Assembly (NCBI GenBank): GCA_036172665.1
Contig: CM069872.1
Coordinates: 46,052,101-46,116,100 of the forward strand
Source: Prosopocoilus inquinatus
Lineage: Eukaryota > Arthropoda > Insecta > Coleoptera > Lucanidae
DNA: 64,000 nt
Reading direction: 5' to 3'
In this document: positions 11,474 through 24,046 of the stretch, one piece after another
Layout: the number at the start of each line of letters is the position of its first letter
Numbering within the stretch: the stretch's first letter is position 1
The notes under the pieces: generated by a model
Databases searched by the model: none
What the model was told of the DNA's origin: nothing
The model's input: only the letters and a program-made list of their open reading frames with translations
Made by a program: the position numbers and the translations under genes

Positions 11474-13965
11474 TATTATTAATTTTTTGTATTAATTTGT
11501 TACACAAATTATAAATGATTCATTCAAGGACGGTATTTCGATGCCTACCTTATTAACAGTTTTAACACCGTACAAGGTCTAATAAATTTAAACCTACAGA
11601 GAAACCAGCTTATTAATATTTATTTTTCAAATTTATGTATCTGTTTAAAAAAACGTACGTCTTTTCAAGAAATTTATTACTTATTATGATTAGGTTAACA
11701 CAGGTTAATTATTTTTTGGCTAGCCGTGCCGTTTGTCTTGTATTTATGTACCAGATTTCTACCTGGTTAATAAAAATGCTTTTCAATTAACTGAAACAAT
11801 AAAACTTATATTTTCAATAAAATCAGCATTATAAACAGCGGGATAATGCGTACGTATTTTAACGAGTTCGAAATAAATCTAGCGCTGGCATTTAATAAAG
11901 CCTTTACACTGTATCAATAATTATTTCACAAAATTAATTTAATCGGAATTAATTTATAACTTCGTCCGCGGACGTTTTATAAAATTAATATTCCACTCGA
12001 GAGATACCATATTAATTTTAAATAATGGGCGTGATATTATCAGTTGCTAAAAGCGTCTGCGTTTCAGATAAACGTCGCTGTAATTATAATAGTTTTCCTC
12101 TTTTTGTCTTTTTTAAGCGCAAGGCGACCGGGGGCATTCTTTCTGTAATTGCAGACTAAAGAATTTGCTAATATAAGGCGATTCGTGCTTCAACCCAACG
12201 GAATTACAGGAATCAAAAGGAAAATTCTGCTTTAATTCGTTTTTAATGGGTTATTATATATTTCATGATTTACGACTAATTCTTATTGTAGAAACCACCC
12301 TGCCTTTCAATATAACTAACGTCTGTGGAAAAATACAGTACTGAAAAGGATGAGTAATTGAACTATTATGGCACACACGTTTCTTCTTTTCTTCGTTGGT
12401 TCCATTGGTTAAGGATGGAACCTTCTCGTTACGTTCTGTTACGAGCTCATTTCAATTCGAATATTATTTAAATTCAACTTTACAATTGCATACTTTAATT
12501 TAAACCGATTTAATTCACATTGTACTCATTATTCTTTGGTTGAATTTGAAATAGTTGGACACTTTGAATTTAACTTTTATAATTTTGAATTGTCTGATAG
12601 ATATTTGTGTGAGACGAAGGAAATTTCCCGAGTACGTATCTATTAATGTTACTTTTACTGTTAAAATATTAAGAAAATTTTGGATTTTCTTCATAATTGA
12701 TATCGAATTATCGAGTTTAACTATCATGTATCTGTTATTTGATATCTTGGTTATATTTCAGGTGTTTAATACTGTATTATTTCAAATAATATTGATGGTA
12801 AAAGAACTCTTAGATTAGTGTTGGAAAACAGCTTAACTCTTGTCACATAAGTACATTTTCTCCAAGACCAGTAGATATAGCTTCGTATTAGATGAGAATT
12901 TACGTTCCTCTTTACAAAATTGAAAAGAATCTAGGAATCACCCAATAATTTATTTACTGTAAACACGCGGATTTGCGCTGAAAAGAAGAAAAAAGAAAAC
13001 AGGAGAAATTTTTATTTTATTTGCAGTTCGTATAGTTTATTAGCGCTGCCGTAAAGTTTTATAGCAAAACACGTATGTCAGTTGAATTCTCATAGAGCGT
13101 AACCCCATTACTTCGTCGTTCGCTCCACAACAGCAATAGCTGTTTCCGCAAGGTCTCTGGTTGCCCTTCGTGTGCCCCCTGAGTGATGACTTTTGTATCT
13201 AAGCTCCTCGGAATGCGAACCCCTAAATACATATTTGGGCTCGCGTTATGTGACAACGCCAGCGTTAAGCTGGCGAGATTCTACCGTTCGTAGTTAAAGC
13301 GATGCGATATCCATTCCGTGGCGAAGATGTGTGATACAGAAAAACAAAAATTCCGCTTTCCCAACGACTCCTCCTTGCCTGTGGTTTAACTTTTTAATAA
13401 CATTCTTATCTGTTTTACGGCGAATTCGTTGCGCCCGTAAATGCGTAGATATGCCGTTTTCTTCCGAATGTTGATACGTTTCATTTGCTTCGTTTATTGT
13501 TTTCTAATGGCCCAGATACTTTTACTATCACTTGAGACGATCCCGAAAGCTCTTTTCTCTTAGCAGTAAAAATGCAAACTCCGTTCCATTTCGCAATTAA
13601 ACTACATTCGTGGTATCTCAAATATCCATTCTTTATCCTCATCAACTGTCACATTAAACGAATCACCTTAATCTGGCACATACGACTTTGCATTTAATAA
13701 AAATTTCATTTTTGTGACACACATAAAGAAGATTTGCAAGTTTTGAAATTTACCGTATACATACGAGTAAAACGTATTAGTCTTTTATCTTACTCAAAAT
13801 GTTTAATAAATTTATAAATAGGTCAAAAAATTGAACCGTTTGAAGATATCAATTGAGTATATACAGATCCGTATCATTGTTCATTCATGCATCTCCGAGT
13901 TAAGAACAAAATTGTTCGACGATTTTAAATCAGGGCGATGGGTACAGTTACGCTCTCTTTGGGTC
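11474..13965. other. AT-rich intronic DNA with small hairpins
   Basis: No gene was seen. Two short perfect hairpins are present: GGTTCCAT/ATGGAACC at 12399-12423 and CGCCAGC/GCTGGCG near 13257-13276. The overlapping open frames at 12515-12818 lie on opposite strands of AT-rich DNA and look incidental. Confidence 0.4.
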
Positions 13966-14096
13966 GTAGGATATGGTGGTGTCAAGACCGCAATTATCGT
14001 TCTGCGTACGTGGTGGTGGTTTCAAGACCACAATTGAGGTTCTGCGTACGTGGTGTTGTCAAGACCGCAATAAACGTTCTGAGTACATGGTGTTCG
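13966..14096. repeat. Three-copy minisatellite, 37-40 bp unit
   Basis: TCAAGACC begins at 13982, 14022 and 14059, each time followed by (G/A)CAAT, GTTCTG(C/A)GTAC and TGGTG. Spacings are 40 and 37 bp. It lies at the edge of a GC-richer block. Confidence 0.75.
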
Positions 14097-15150
14097 GTGG
14101 ATTGAGTGTGACGGCTGAGGTTGAGTCAACTTAGTTTCCCGATGCGCCAGCCTTAAATTTCGGATTTTTCTAACCCATGCATGCATTTGGTTTTCCCAGA
14201 AAAGGGGCCGCTTCACGATTTAATTCTGTGGAGCCCTTTTCTACGACCAGGTGCCCGCTGGCTGTAGGATTTCACCTTCAATCCTATAAGTAAGTTACCT
14301 GGGTTAATTTCACAACAGTTTCCTCATCGGGAAACCGTTTACATGGGTTTTCATTTTCATTTTTTCCTGTCATCTGTAATAAGCAGTTCCGGGCTGAGTT
14401 GACGCCTTCAAGTTTAAGCAAGCACGGTCTTGGAGCGTCCTGATCTCGCCTAGCGTCGCTTTCATCGACGTCCCGGTTGGATCTCTCCCTTTCTCTTTTC
14501 TCCGTCCCGCTTGGGAATAGATGCAACAATTTGGGGTTGGCTACCAAACCGGAGTAAGATTCTTTAACTTTTATCTGTCTCTAGGCGTCTTTTTCTTTAA
14601 TATCCTCTGAGTGAGCATTTGGGAACGCGCCGCCATCGTAGTGCGATCTTGGTTGGGCGATTTTGACATGCCGTGCATAAAATAAGCGATTTGAAGGTGG
14701 TAACGTCCGGTTTTGCGTTGTTTACTTTGTTTTTTATTTTCTTTTGTAGCTTCGCTCCGTTAAGTCTAGTCGTACATTTTACTTACCTTTAACCACAGAA
14801 CAAAAAATAATCAGAACGTAAACTCATCGATGCCGCCTTTTATCTCCGTCAGATACCGGCAGCCATGTTCTAAGAGTAGAATATCAGGGCCGTATATACA
14901 AAATGTAGGACCGAAGTTCAGGTCCTCACTTCTACAGATATAAGCGCAGTTATAAGGCTTTCAGTAAAAACCGAATCGAAGGATAAGAGTTTTTGGGCTA
15001 AATAAAAGGCAATGTGTCGCAAACAAAATGCCGCTACTAACACAAGCAGTTACGGATTGTTATACTATCAAATGTCTGTCCACCCGTAAGACATGGCCGA
15101 TCCATCTGCGCGTCTGTGCAAACTAACGCCTGAGTACTTACGCCGACGCT
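14097..15150. other. GC-richer, repeat-like block of unknown origin
   Basis: This kilobase is richer in GC than its surroundings and contains short open frames on the minus strand (14022-14216 and 14284-14547) without recognisable domains. It may be the 5' untranslated or LTR-like part of a retroelement. Terminal repeats were not found. Confidence 0.3.
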
Positions 15151-15153
15151 CTA

Positions 15154-15400
15154 TTTTTTTTTTTTTGGGCAGTGTATTTATTTATTTACAACGTATATGG
15201 GAACGGATATTGTCCTGGTCACCGCATCGACTCCGAGCAAGGCGCAATTTTGCGTATTTCTTGTTGGGGGCAGTTTATACCCCCGTATTAACCGTAGCGT
15301 AAGTCGCTGGGTGGCGTTCTTACCAGTAACATTTCTTGTACTCCCACGCCATAGCCACTGAGTGGGTATTATTACGCAACACACCCCACCCTAAAAAAAT
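15154..15400 (-). mobile_element. Retroelement 3' end with poly(A) tail
   Basis: On the minus strand a GC-balanced stretch ends in GTTGTAAATAAATAAATACA, then CTGCCC and a run of 13 A (plus-strand T run 15154-15166). This is the layout of a LINE or SINE 3' end. Upstream reading frames are short and did not identify a clade. Confidence 0.45.
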
Positions 15401-15788
15401 TGATTGCGTCCCGATATGGCAAATGATTTCGCTTCCAGGGAACCATTGTTTACTACTGTTAACCATTGTGAGTTACGAGTTTCTGCATCCGCGAAAAGAG
15501 GTGGCTAGCAGATTATGCATTGGACTCCATGAAAATAGTTTTGAATATCTTATAGTCATCAACAGTGAATGGACTAATTTTATTTTCATTTAAGCTGGCA
15601 GTGGTTTAATAGGTTATGGCTGCGTCCGATTGGTCAAATAATGCTGAGCATGGTCGAATTCATTGACCGACTCGTGGTCAGAGGTCAAACCAAAGGCACA
15701 TTGACAATTATGTACGTTGTTGCTGATCATTATGCGATTCAAATAAATAAATCGTTTTTAAACTTTAACCAGACATAATGATAATTAT

Positions 15789-15942
15789 TGGAAATATCAA
15801 TTAAGGTTTCACTCCTGGCGAAGCTATCAATCGTTATTAGTGAAACGCTGAGTGCTATTTCCAAAATTATAATTTATAATTTAGTAACCACTTACTTACA
15901 ATTTTCATCGGACAAGAGTCGACTTCAATTATGCAAATTCGT
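15789..15942. mobile_element. Foldback element, copy 1 (diverged)
   Basis: Inverted arms GGAAAT...GGTTTCACT (15790-15812) and AGTGAAACGCTGAGTGCTAT (15838-15857, then TTCC) flank a short centre. About 45 bp further is the tail ATTTTCATCGGACAAGAG followed by CTTCAATTAT. The same tail follows the foldbacks at 24.1 and 63.0 kb, which ties the three together as one family. Confidence 0.65.
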
Positions 15943-15999
15943 TTTTTATTAAAAGTTTTATCGATAAAATATAATTATACTCGCACTTTGAAAACAGTC

Positions 16000-16684
16000 C
16001 ATTCATTGTAAAAGAAGCAATAAACTAAAAGATAAAAGTTATTTTTGGCGTTTGAAATGAGTTTTCATCGTTTCCTGAAGCGCACTCAATTTTAACATTG
16101 TAGATCAAAGAACCTGGGCACATATTTACTTGGTCTGGAATTAGCTAGATGAGTTATTACGAAATAAATATACAACTTCGTGGTTAGAAGAGATCTTCCG
16201 GTTTTAAACTGACAAAATTATATTTTGGATATATTATTACATGTATTTGTATTTTAATAATGATAAATGGACATTCGCAAGTAGAAGTCTACAATAAAAA
16301 TAACTCTTGTAATATATAGGTAATGGTTTCTGAATTTACATAAAAAGTTTATAAAGATGGCATTTGGAAAAGCGGAAGAGATCACTGCATTGTGGAAGGT
16401 TTAAAAGGTTCCAATAATGAGCTTAAAGTACGGATGGTTATTAAAGTTTTCATAAAAATGTAACGACCGACGTCGTATTTTTTGCAAAAGCAAACTTATT
16501 CGTAGAATATTATGAAATTAATTTAAAGTTTGTCGGAGATAAGGATTGTCGGAGGAAAACTTTGAAGTGAGTTAAGGGAAAATCTGTTAAAATATTGCGT
16601 TTGCTTTGAGACGTATTGCAGCAATTGAAACAATTTGTTTTGTTGTCAAGATAAACACGTCGCAAGTGGAATTACCCAAATTGT
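16000..16684. other. AT-rich DNA, nothing recognised
   Basis: No coding potential, tRNA, or repeat matching others in the window was found. Confidence 0.4.
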
Positions 16685-17083
16685 TTGCCAGTCGGCTTCT
16701 ACTCCGGCACTGCAATAGCCAGGGTGAAGACGGCGGTTGACGGCGAATTCTCCCAAAGAAAACGTCTCACGAAAGGCATCGAGTCGTTGTTAATGCAGGA
16801 TAATGGCTGTGAAGAGCTCGTCGGTCGGGTAGCCCGGAGACGTCAACCGGATGAAGGACTGCAACATTACGGATTCGCATACAAAAGAGACGTTGATCAA
16901 ATGCACGTCGAGTTCCGGCTTCGTTCGAATCCATCTCTTGGCGGTGCGTATTTCGCTCGCGCCCGCCCATTTTCTCGATTATCTTTCGCGTCGATGCCGT
17001 TTGTGAAAACTTCACGCGTGTCATCAGTCGGAACTAATATCGTTTTTAGTCTTCGCTCCCTCCTTCGCCTAAAACAAATTTGA
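16685..17083 (+). other. Longest open frame of the window (132 codons), unrecognised
   Basis: A GC-richer island of about 400 bp is open on the plus strand from an ATG and also largely open on the minus strand. The product is basic (many Arg and Lys) with no recognised domain, signal peptide or membrane segment. Neither end shows a convincing splice-site pair that would join it to the SMPDL3-like gene, which lies on the other strand. It could be a conserved non-coding element, a relic of a mobile element linked to the Penelope-like repeats next door, or a small gene. I favour non-coding. Confidence 0.25.
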
Positions 17084-17504
17084 GGTGGCGGAGATGAAAA
17101 TGGAGTGGAGCAAACCACTTCAAATAAAGACAAAACGATAAAGTAATACGTGCCTTCGAATACAAATTGATATTGAATTTGGAATTTCTTTTAATGTTAC
17201 ACGTTCAGCATTTTAGTCTTTATTTAATTTTAATAACAATTTACTTGCAGGACGCAGTCTTCCTATGCAAATCCATTTTAAACCCTGAAAGCACCAATAA
17301 GCTTACACCTCAGGTAGTGATGTTAAATTAGGCGCAATTCAAAAATAAAATGAAAATTACGCCACAAGATGTTATGAAAGTTACAACAATGTTTGTATAA
17401 AGCTCTGACTTTCTACTTTGTTGTCTTTTCGTTTAGTCCTATTCGAGCAATTCTTAATTTTATTCATTTCAGATGCAAGGCTTCCGCGGCCATCGGCCAT
17501 TGTT

Positions 17505-17650
17505 GAATTCTTGGCTTCCGGTTGCAACAGCGTCTCTCCTCGGATTTCTTCTACTGCCGACATTTCGTTCTCCGTTGTAGAAGAACTTACTCAGGGCTAC
17601 TGCTGCTAGTGATGGTGCTGTTGCAAGGGCATGTTCAGAAGTAGAAAAGA
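17505..17650 (-). mobile_element. Penelope/retrozyme-like terminal repeat, inverted copy
   Basis: The reverse complement carries AGCCCTGAGTAAGTTCTTCT, GAGAACGAAATGTCGGCA, TAGAAGAAATCCGAGGAGAG and CCGGAAGCCAAGAATTCAA. The same blocks occur on the plus strand at 17863-17960, so the two form an inverted pair around about 210 bp. The hammerhead-like core is CTGAGTA instead of CTGANGA, so the position normally G8 is T and this copy is probably inactive. Confidence 0.6.
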
Positions 17651-17806
17651 GCTCTGGGTAATATTCTTTCTTTCTCACGTCATGTCAATTTTGGACATTT
17701 TGTTTTCCATTTTAAACGCTCTGAGTGCACTCCCGGTACAGTTTCTGAACGCGCCTCTGCTGGTGGTCTTGCCGCTGCTTCTTGTAAGTCGTTGAGTCTC
17801 AAAGCT

Positions 17807-17809
<3 letters not shown>

Positions 17810-17841
<32 letters not shown>

Positions 17842-17856
17842 CCATCACCATCACCA
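17810..17856 (+). repeat. (CAG)n microsatellite with CAC/CAT extension
   Basis: About ten CAG units run from 17810 to 17840 and pass into ACCATCACCATCACC. It lies directly upstream of the hammerhead-like repeat. Confidence 0.9.
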
Positions 17857-17862
17857 GTAGCA

Positions 17863-17962
17863 GCAGCCCTGAGGAAGTTCTTCTGCAATAAAGAACGAAA
17901 CGTCGGCACTAGAAGAAATCCGAGGAGAGACGCGGTTCCAACCGGAAGCCAAGAATTCAACA
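17863..17962 (+). mobile_element. Penelope/retrozyme-like terminal repeat, direct copy
   Basis: This plus-strand partner of 17505-17650 contains CCCTGAGGAAGTTCTTCT, GAACGAAACGTCGGCAC, AGAAATCCGAGGAGAGACGC and CCGGAAGCCAAGAATTCAAC. Such GAAACGTCGG-containing repeats resemble Penelope-like or retrozyme ends. The assignment rests on motif resemblance; no reverse transcriptase or GIY-YIG frame was seen nearby. Confidence 0.5.
17869..17910 (+). ncRNA. Hammerhead-like core
   Basis: CTGAGGA (17869-17875) is followed by an extra A, a six-pair stem II GTTCTT/AAGAAC (17877-17882 and 17891-17896), GAAA (17897-17900) and the self-complementary ACGT, then C and GGC. GGC can pair with GCC just before CTGA (stem I of only three pairs). 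The core fits CUGANGA...GAA...UH, but the extra A and short stem I make this weaker than the motifs at 2.5 and 37.3 kb. Confidence 0.4.
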
Positions 17963-18767
17963 AGATACAAGTACATACAACAAATGGAATTCACGAAATT
18001 GTCTAAAAACATATACAGCGTGCTTGAATAGCAGGTGTAGAAGTTTGAGGTCGTGCTAAATGTATTAGAGAGCGAATTAGTCTAATTAAAATGTTTTGCA
18101 CACGTAAATACTTCGGTATATGTTTTAAAACGGATTTACATTCTTTTTTCGATCAGTTTTCAATGAACGTTTGCAATACAAACTTTTTTTTAATTGTAAT
18201 CCTCTACCCAATCGGCAGGTTGTTGCCAAAATTGGGTGGACGGGATCAAAATTTGCCAAGTCATGAAAAATATGCGTGACAGTCAACGTGTTAAAATTGG
18301 CACAATGTTTAAAATTACAAAAGTCGCAGTCATATAAATAAGTCATATTAATTAGTAATTTCGAAGTAATTAATGTAAATAAACAAATGACCTCACTAAT
18401 CTTATGTTTTATTTCACATTTACCTTCGGGAATACCGACATAAATACTAAACTTAATTAAGTGCTACTTTTTCTTATTTGTAAAACCAGTTGTGTATTAA
18501 AATTTCTTCCCTCGAATCCTTCGGGAACTTGACAACTTCTTGAAAACTCGTTATCGGAGGTCACTGTTATAAAAGTTTGTTTTTTAATATCGTCCTTTTC
18601 TTAGCATCCGTTCACAACGAATATAATCTTGAAAATTATATAAATACTGAGAATTGTAAACGTAAATTTTAACTGTTAATCAATCAGTACTCTTATAGTG
18701 GTTAATAATGAATATCAATTCTTTTATTTTCTTTTTTTTTTAATGTGTTTATGCATATAAAACACAA

Positions 18768-18770
<3 letters not shown>

Positions 18771-18808
<38 letters not shown>
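18771..18808. repeat. (TA)n microsatellite
   Basis: There are nineteen uninterrupted TA units. The tract sits about 40 bp before the mariner-type MITE. Confidence 0.95.
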
Positions 18809-18809
<1 letters not shown>

Positions 18810-18844
18810 CGAAAATTTGCGTTTATGTGTGTGTCTGCAGTGTT

Positions 18845-19023
18845 TATACACTCACCGGCACAAAAGACTTGTTTAATTTGTTGTCTTTTGCCTTATATGA
18901 CCTATTCCAGCTAAGAAAACTGTAAATAACAATAAACAGTAAAAATTATACAAAAAAAAATTATTGTTGCAATGAATTATATAAATCTCATAGTGAGTCA
19001 CTTTTTGTGCCGGTAAGTGTATA
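18845..19023. mobile_element. mariner/Tc1-type MITE with TA duplication
   Basis: The 21-bp ends TATACACTCACCGGCACAAA+A (18845-18865) and their inverted copy (19003-19023) differ at one position. TA flanks each side, as for Tc1/mariner insertion. The interior of about 135 bp is AT-rich and non-coding. High TIR identity suggests recent activity. Confidence 0.85.
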
Positions 19024-19954
19024 ATTGCACTGTTTATGTCCATTGTGAAAGAGCGCTTATTCTAGTTTAGAAGTACGTATGAAGGGGTGATTTAACTTCG
19101 TATTAATACTTTCGTGATTTTTTTATTTCTTTTCTTAGAAAAAGGAAGGTAAAATTATGTAATGTATCCCCTACATTAACTCTCTTGAAATTATTCGATG
19201 CTTAAAAATTTTGACGGTTCAGGTTCATTAACTCAAAAACTTAACTTACCAAAAATTAAAAAATAATCATTTAATTCTTTTTCCACCACTCCCTGTACAA
19301 GTGCAGAATCTGAAGTGGTGATTACAAGCTATTGGAATATTCTGAAGTTGTGCAGGTGGATAAAAATGTGAAAAAAGGCAGGCAGTAGTGGTACTTAAAG
19401 CTACAGTTACAAACAGTTTGAAGCTCTTGCAAGAGAGCTCCAGCCAAGAGTGTCCGTATTTCCGTCAGATAGTTCAGCAGCAATTAGGATGGTACGAAAT
19501 TGCAAAACAGTCGCGTTATGGGCAACAAAACTATCCTAATTCATAAGTGGATGTCAAGTGACAGGAGAAATGGGTTGGAATTGATACTGGAATCACTAGA
19601 ATTTGCTAGAATAGTTTCTTTCAGGGGCCTTAACTAACCAAGATACATTGCAAGGAAATGATCCACAGGAGTGAAGTATGAAACAAAAAAAAAATAATGA
19701 AAAACATTCCAGGTCAAAGATAGGTGAAGAAATGTGTCGAATTACACTAGGGAACGTAAAAATGCTTCTTTTTTTAATGAACTAAGAACCGTTACAGGTT
19801 TCTTCGTCGGACAGCGCCTAGCGAGGTTTGGCATGCATATATTAGTGAATTGGAAACCACTGAACAGTAGTAGCACAGCCGAGTTAGTAACGGTTGGCAA
19901 CTGATTTGACATTTGGCGGACAAGTACAAGTGACTACGACGCACTGGCTCACTA
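19024..19954. other. Unassigned DNA with short inverted words
   Basis: GAATCTGAAGT/GAATATTCTGAAGT and CTCTTGCAAGAGAG near 19300-19440 form small palindromes. No coding or named repeat was recognised. Confidence 0.35.
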
Positions 19955-20204
19955 TAATGTAGGCAAGGCGCGCTACATTCCGTTGCATGTCATTAGTTAA
20001 TGATGACATCTGACGCATACTGGGTTGGTAAATACACTTATTTACTTAAGATGCAAGATACATACCGTCAGATTTTTTAATAAAATTGAACATACAATGC
20101 AAAATTTCTTTGCATTTTAAGTATTTATCAACACAGCAAGCGTCTGACGTCTTTATTAACTAATGACATGCAACGAAATGTAGCGCGCCTTGCTTATAAA
20201 TGTC
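19955..20204. mobile_element. Foldback/MITE with arms of about 80 bp
   Basis: The left arm from GCAAGGCGCGCTACATTC through GTTGCATGTCATTAGTTAAT to GGTTGGTAAATAC is repeated inverted at the right, from GTATTTATCAACACAGCAAG to ATTAACTAATGACATGCAAC and GTAGCGCGCCTTGC. A centre of about 80 bp separates the arms. No transposase frame is present. Confidence 0.75.
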
Positions 20205-23200
20205 TAAACAAACAAAATTTTATAGAAAATAGTTGCTAATTTAGTAACAGTTTTAACAAAAAGTCACGATCGCAGTTTTAAAGAGCTTCTTTTCCTTAGT
20301 TGGTTCTAATAAACGACATTATTATCTTTCGTTGAAATTACATGTGGGGTTGCCCTTAAAAGGCTGCAACTGCGGTCAGCAAATATTTACTGATACTTTG
20401 AATAACGCAATCGGATTTTGTTACACATTATGAAACTAAAAAAAATATATATTACTGTTCTTAATAATAATAATAACTGACTTAGTGGAAAAAGAAATAG
20501 GAATGCTAATGACTTACTTTTATTGTTTTTGGTTGCTTTATTTATAATTATTACGTAATTCTTTATTATTATTTATGTTTATATTAATAAATAATAAATA
20601 ATTATACAAAATAAATCCTTTCTAGTGCAGTAACGTCAATAACAACACTTGATACATGAGTGCAAAGGCAATACAAAAAGTAATTAAGTGTGAGTATATT
20701 TCAAAAATTCTTTAAAGTTGTAAAAGTATTCTTTTACCGAGACATTTTTTATTTTTGTTTTGAAGTGAGGTTCGGGTAGATGTCTCCAGTTTGTAGGGAT
20801 TTTATTAAAAAGCTTCAGATGGAAGTTAGGCTTCTATGGTCGTGATCCGGTGTCTTGGTATAGTTATGTCGTGGTTGTCCCGAAGGGTGTACAATACAAC
20901 GTCTTACCACCAACATCTCTTCTTTTAGTTTTTAAAATACGAAGTAACTAAACGAAAACTGTGAGAAAATTCAAAAATTTGATCAGACACAGACTGCGAA
21001 ATGATTTATTAAAAGAAGAAATCCACGTTGAATAATTTCAATAGAGAAAATTTATGATGAACTTTTTCATTGTTTTCTTTAGGCTACAGTCTCGCTGATC
21101 GATCATCTACAATCGTGCACCACCGTCTAAAATTTTGAACCAATGAAATCCGAAGTTTTCGACACAACACGTTTGTGTTAACGCGATTTTGACCGCTTGT
21201 GCAAGATTGTCCATGATCGGTCAGTGGGACTGCAGCTTTACCACTTCTTATTAAATTTGCATAATTTTTCTTCTTTTCCGATCGAATACGTTCAGAGGAC
21301 TGAATTACCCACCTAGTTGTCCGAGTCAATGGGCGAATGAATAAAATGAGTAAAATGCTTTTGATTCAAATTAAAAACTACTCATTTTGCGAAAATTTTA
21401 ATTTTAAATAATTGTACTCGTAGTATAGTAAGAATTTTTTGATAAGAGGATTTGGATAATTAAACTTGTTATTTAAATGCAGGATGCAGCAGTGGTTACG
21501 AAACTGAATGATATTTGTTTGTCGTGGATGGAAAAATTATTGTCTGTACGTAACCTGTAACAGCCAGCAGAAATAGACGTCCGCGTATTACGGGGATTGG
21601 CGCAACATTTTTCTGACACTGCTTGAACTTGTACGGAATCGTGAATTGTGGTAGGAAAAAAGCGAATATTTTTCAGGATCTAAGTCTGGTCTTTGCCTGG
21701 AAATAGCCTTCTGGGGTATGTCAGATCATGCCTGAAAGATTTTCCTATTTGAAAAGGTTGTCAGTCGATACCTCCTGGGATTCTTATAACGTGATTTATG
21801 TAAGGACGATTTTGTGTAAAAAATTGTTTTCCGGTATCTTTTATGATACAAACTACTACAAACAATGAACATGTAGAAAATGCAAAGCAAATTTATTTTT
21901 TATGTCACGTACAAAAAAAAAAAAACAAACCAATTTAAAACTTTAATGTGACGATATTAATAGTAATATAAATCCAAAACTTGGAACAGTAGTTTTAAAT
22001 ATATGTATAGTAATTAATTTCTTTGCGTTTTACTATGGTAACAAAATTACGTGTATACTATCCATTGTGAAACCTTTCCAATTAACTCTAATAGTTTCCT
22101 CCTCCGCTACTTTCCCGGACTGTATCGAAAAACAGTTTTTTTTTGTACAAGAAGCAATTCCCTGAATGCACATTTCCTTATTGGCGGGGTCTCAACAGCG
22201 GGTTCCAACCGCATCGCCTGAATTCCCGCCATCCCCCTGGTCACCCCCAAACCGATTGTTGTTATTGTTTCTACGGTCACATTGTTCTCGGTGCTAACGC
22301 AATTCTCTACGAGTCGTTGCACGTCTCTGTTTTTCTTTTAATACTCCGGGGAGCGTTTAATTTATTTTCGTCGTTCCGGCCCAGAATTTAACGAATCAAA
22401 GACACCTTAATTACTGTCGCGCCCCGACCGACACCCTCTCGCTCTCGCGCCCTCGACCTGCTGCACCGGGAAACAATATTCAAATTATTGTCTCTGGAAA
22501 TTTAAAGTTTGAAACGCTATACGATGCAGAAAGTCGAGTAAATTAATTAGAATTTAGAAGTGCCGTTTTCCTTGAATACTCGTGTAAGTCTCGCAAGACT
22601 TTCGCCTCTCTTACCTACCTACAAAGTATTCAAACGTTGTAACAAAAGGGTTAGGTACGGCTTTGAGACCAAACAAGTCAAGACGAATTTCAACATTAAG
22701 TGAAGACTAAATTAACGAGACTTTTCGCCACGAGCATTAGCTGGTTCAAGTTTAATTGTCACTGCTGAAGACATGTTAAACTTAAAGTATGTTATAATTA
22801 GAACGGATTTCTGTGGATTAATTTAATGATTAAACTTAATAGACTTTTTTTCCTGCGGTTTATTTATACAGTTTTTGTTTTCAATATTCCTTACAACTTA
22901 TTTATTAATTTGCAAATGCAGCACAAATACGACCACGTAAAAGGCATGTTAAAATTTATCGTCGATATCTAGACTAATGGAAAGCTACCCAACGGAAAGA
23001 TGCTTCCGTGCACGCTGTCGTCCAGTCAGAGAAATTCCCGGTGGAATAATTAGGAAGGCGAACGATTAGATGGTGGGATCCGAAATCCGAGCACCGCATT
23101 AAACAGAAAAGCACTGTTCAGGTACCTTTTCGAGCTATGTCCGGAATTTATTACGTCCTCGGGAAAACTTCCGTAAAAGTTGTATCGCTATTCAGAACAA

Positions 23201-24046
23201 AGTACGATGAAACTTGATTTGTCTCGGAATTTCGCTTGGAAACGTGTTTACTCAATTACCTGCTAGTATTAATCTCACACTCCTTTGACTTTTAAAATAT
23301 TCTTCTTGCAATATTAATGTAATACTTTGTTGTCGCTTAAATATCATATCATTTAGTATAAACTAATCATGTATAATGGTTTTCAGGATATTTTTCAGGA
23401 CTTATAAGACAATCACAATCATGAGGTCCAGCAGTCAACACTAAAAGTTTGATTATAAGATTATTTATTATAGACAAATTGAACAATTATTTTTTGTGAA
23501 ATAACAAACAGCAAATTTTCCCTCTTAGATAGGCACAAATATCCATTATATTTTAAGTATCTGATACCGTATCGACTTTCACATGCAGGTGCGCTTTAGC
23601 TAAGAGGCAAATGCTCAAATTCCAGTATCCGCTTCGAAGGACCAATAATATGTCCACGAACTGACTCGCTTGCAGTCGTGGTTATCGATTTCTTTAAGGA
23701 TGCGAGTTAACTCTTGCCTAAATAAAAATATGCAGAAAACGCATAAATTGCAAAAAATTTTAGGCGTTGATTGCAATATTAAATAATAACATTTTATAAT
23801 TTTCAATTGTTTTTCCTTGATTTATACTTTTTGAGAAACATGAATGAGGTACTACTAATATCAGTTGTTCTCCTCAACCAAGCCAACCTTATATTTTGAT
23901 TTTTAAAAGCTATGTGATTCACGAAGCTTTACTATACAAACAACAAATTAAATTTTGGGACTGAATAATACTCGCACGTGGTCTCCTTTATTAAACTGAA
24001 GAAATTGTTTACTGTAATTTTCGTATAATCTTTTAAGTACAAATTC
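20205..24046. other. Intronic DNA with two GC-richer islands
   Basis: No exon was recognised. Islands at about 22090-22500 (including CCCTCTCGCTCTCGCGCCCT) and 22970-23240 stand out from AT-rich flanks, and both strands carry short open frames without domains. They are candidates for conserved intronic elements. An interrupted A/T-rich stretch lies at 20430-20600. Confidence 0.35.
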
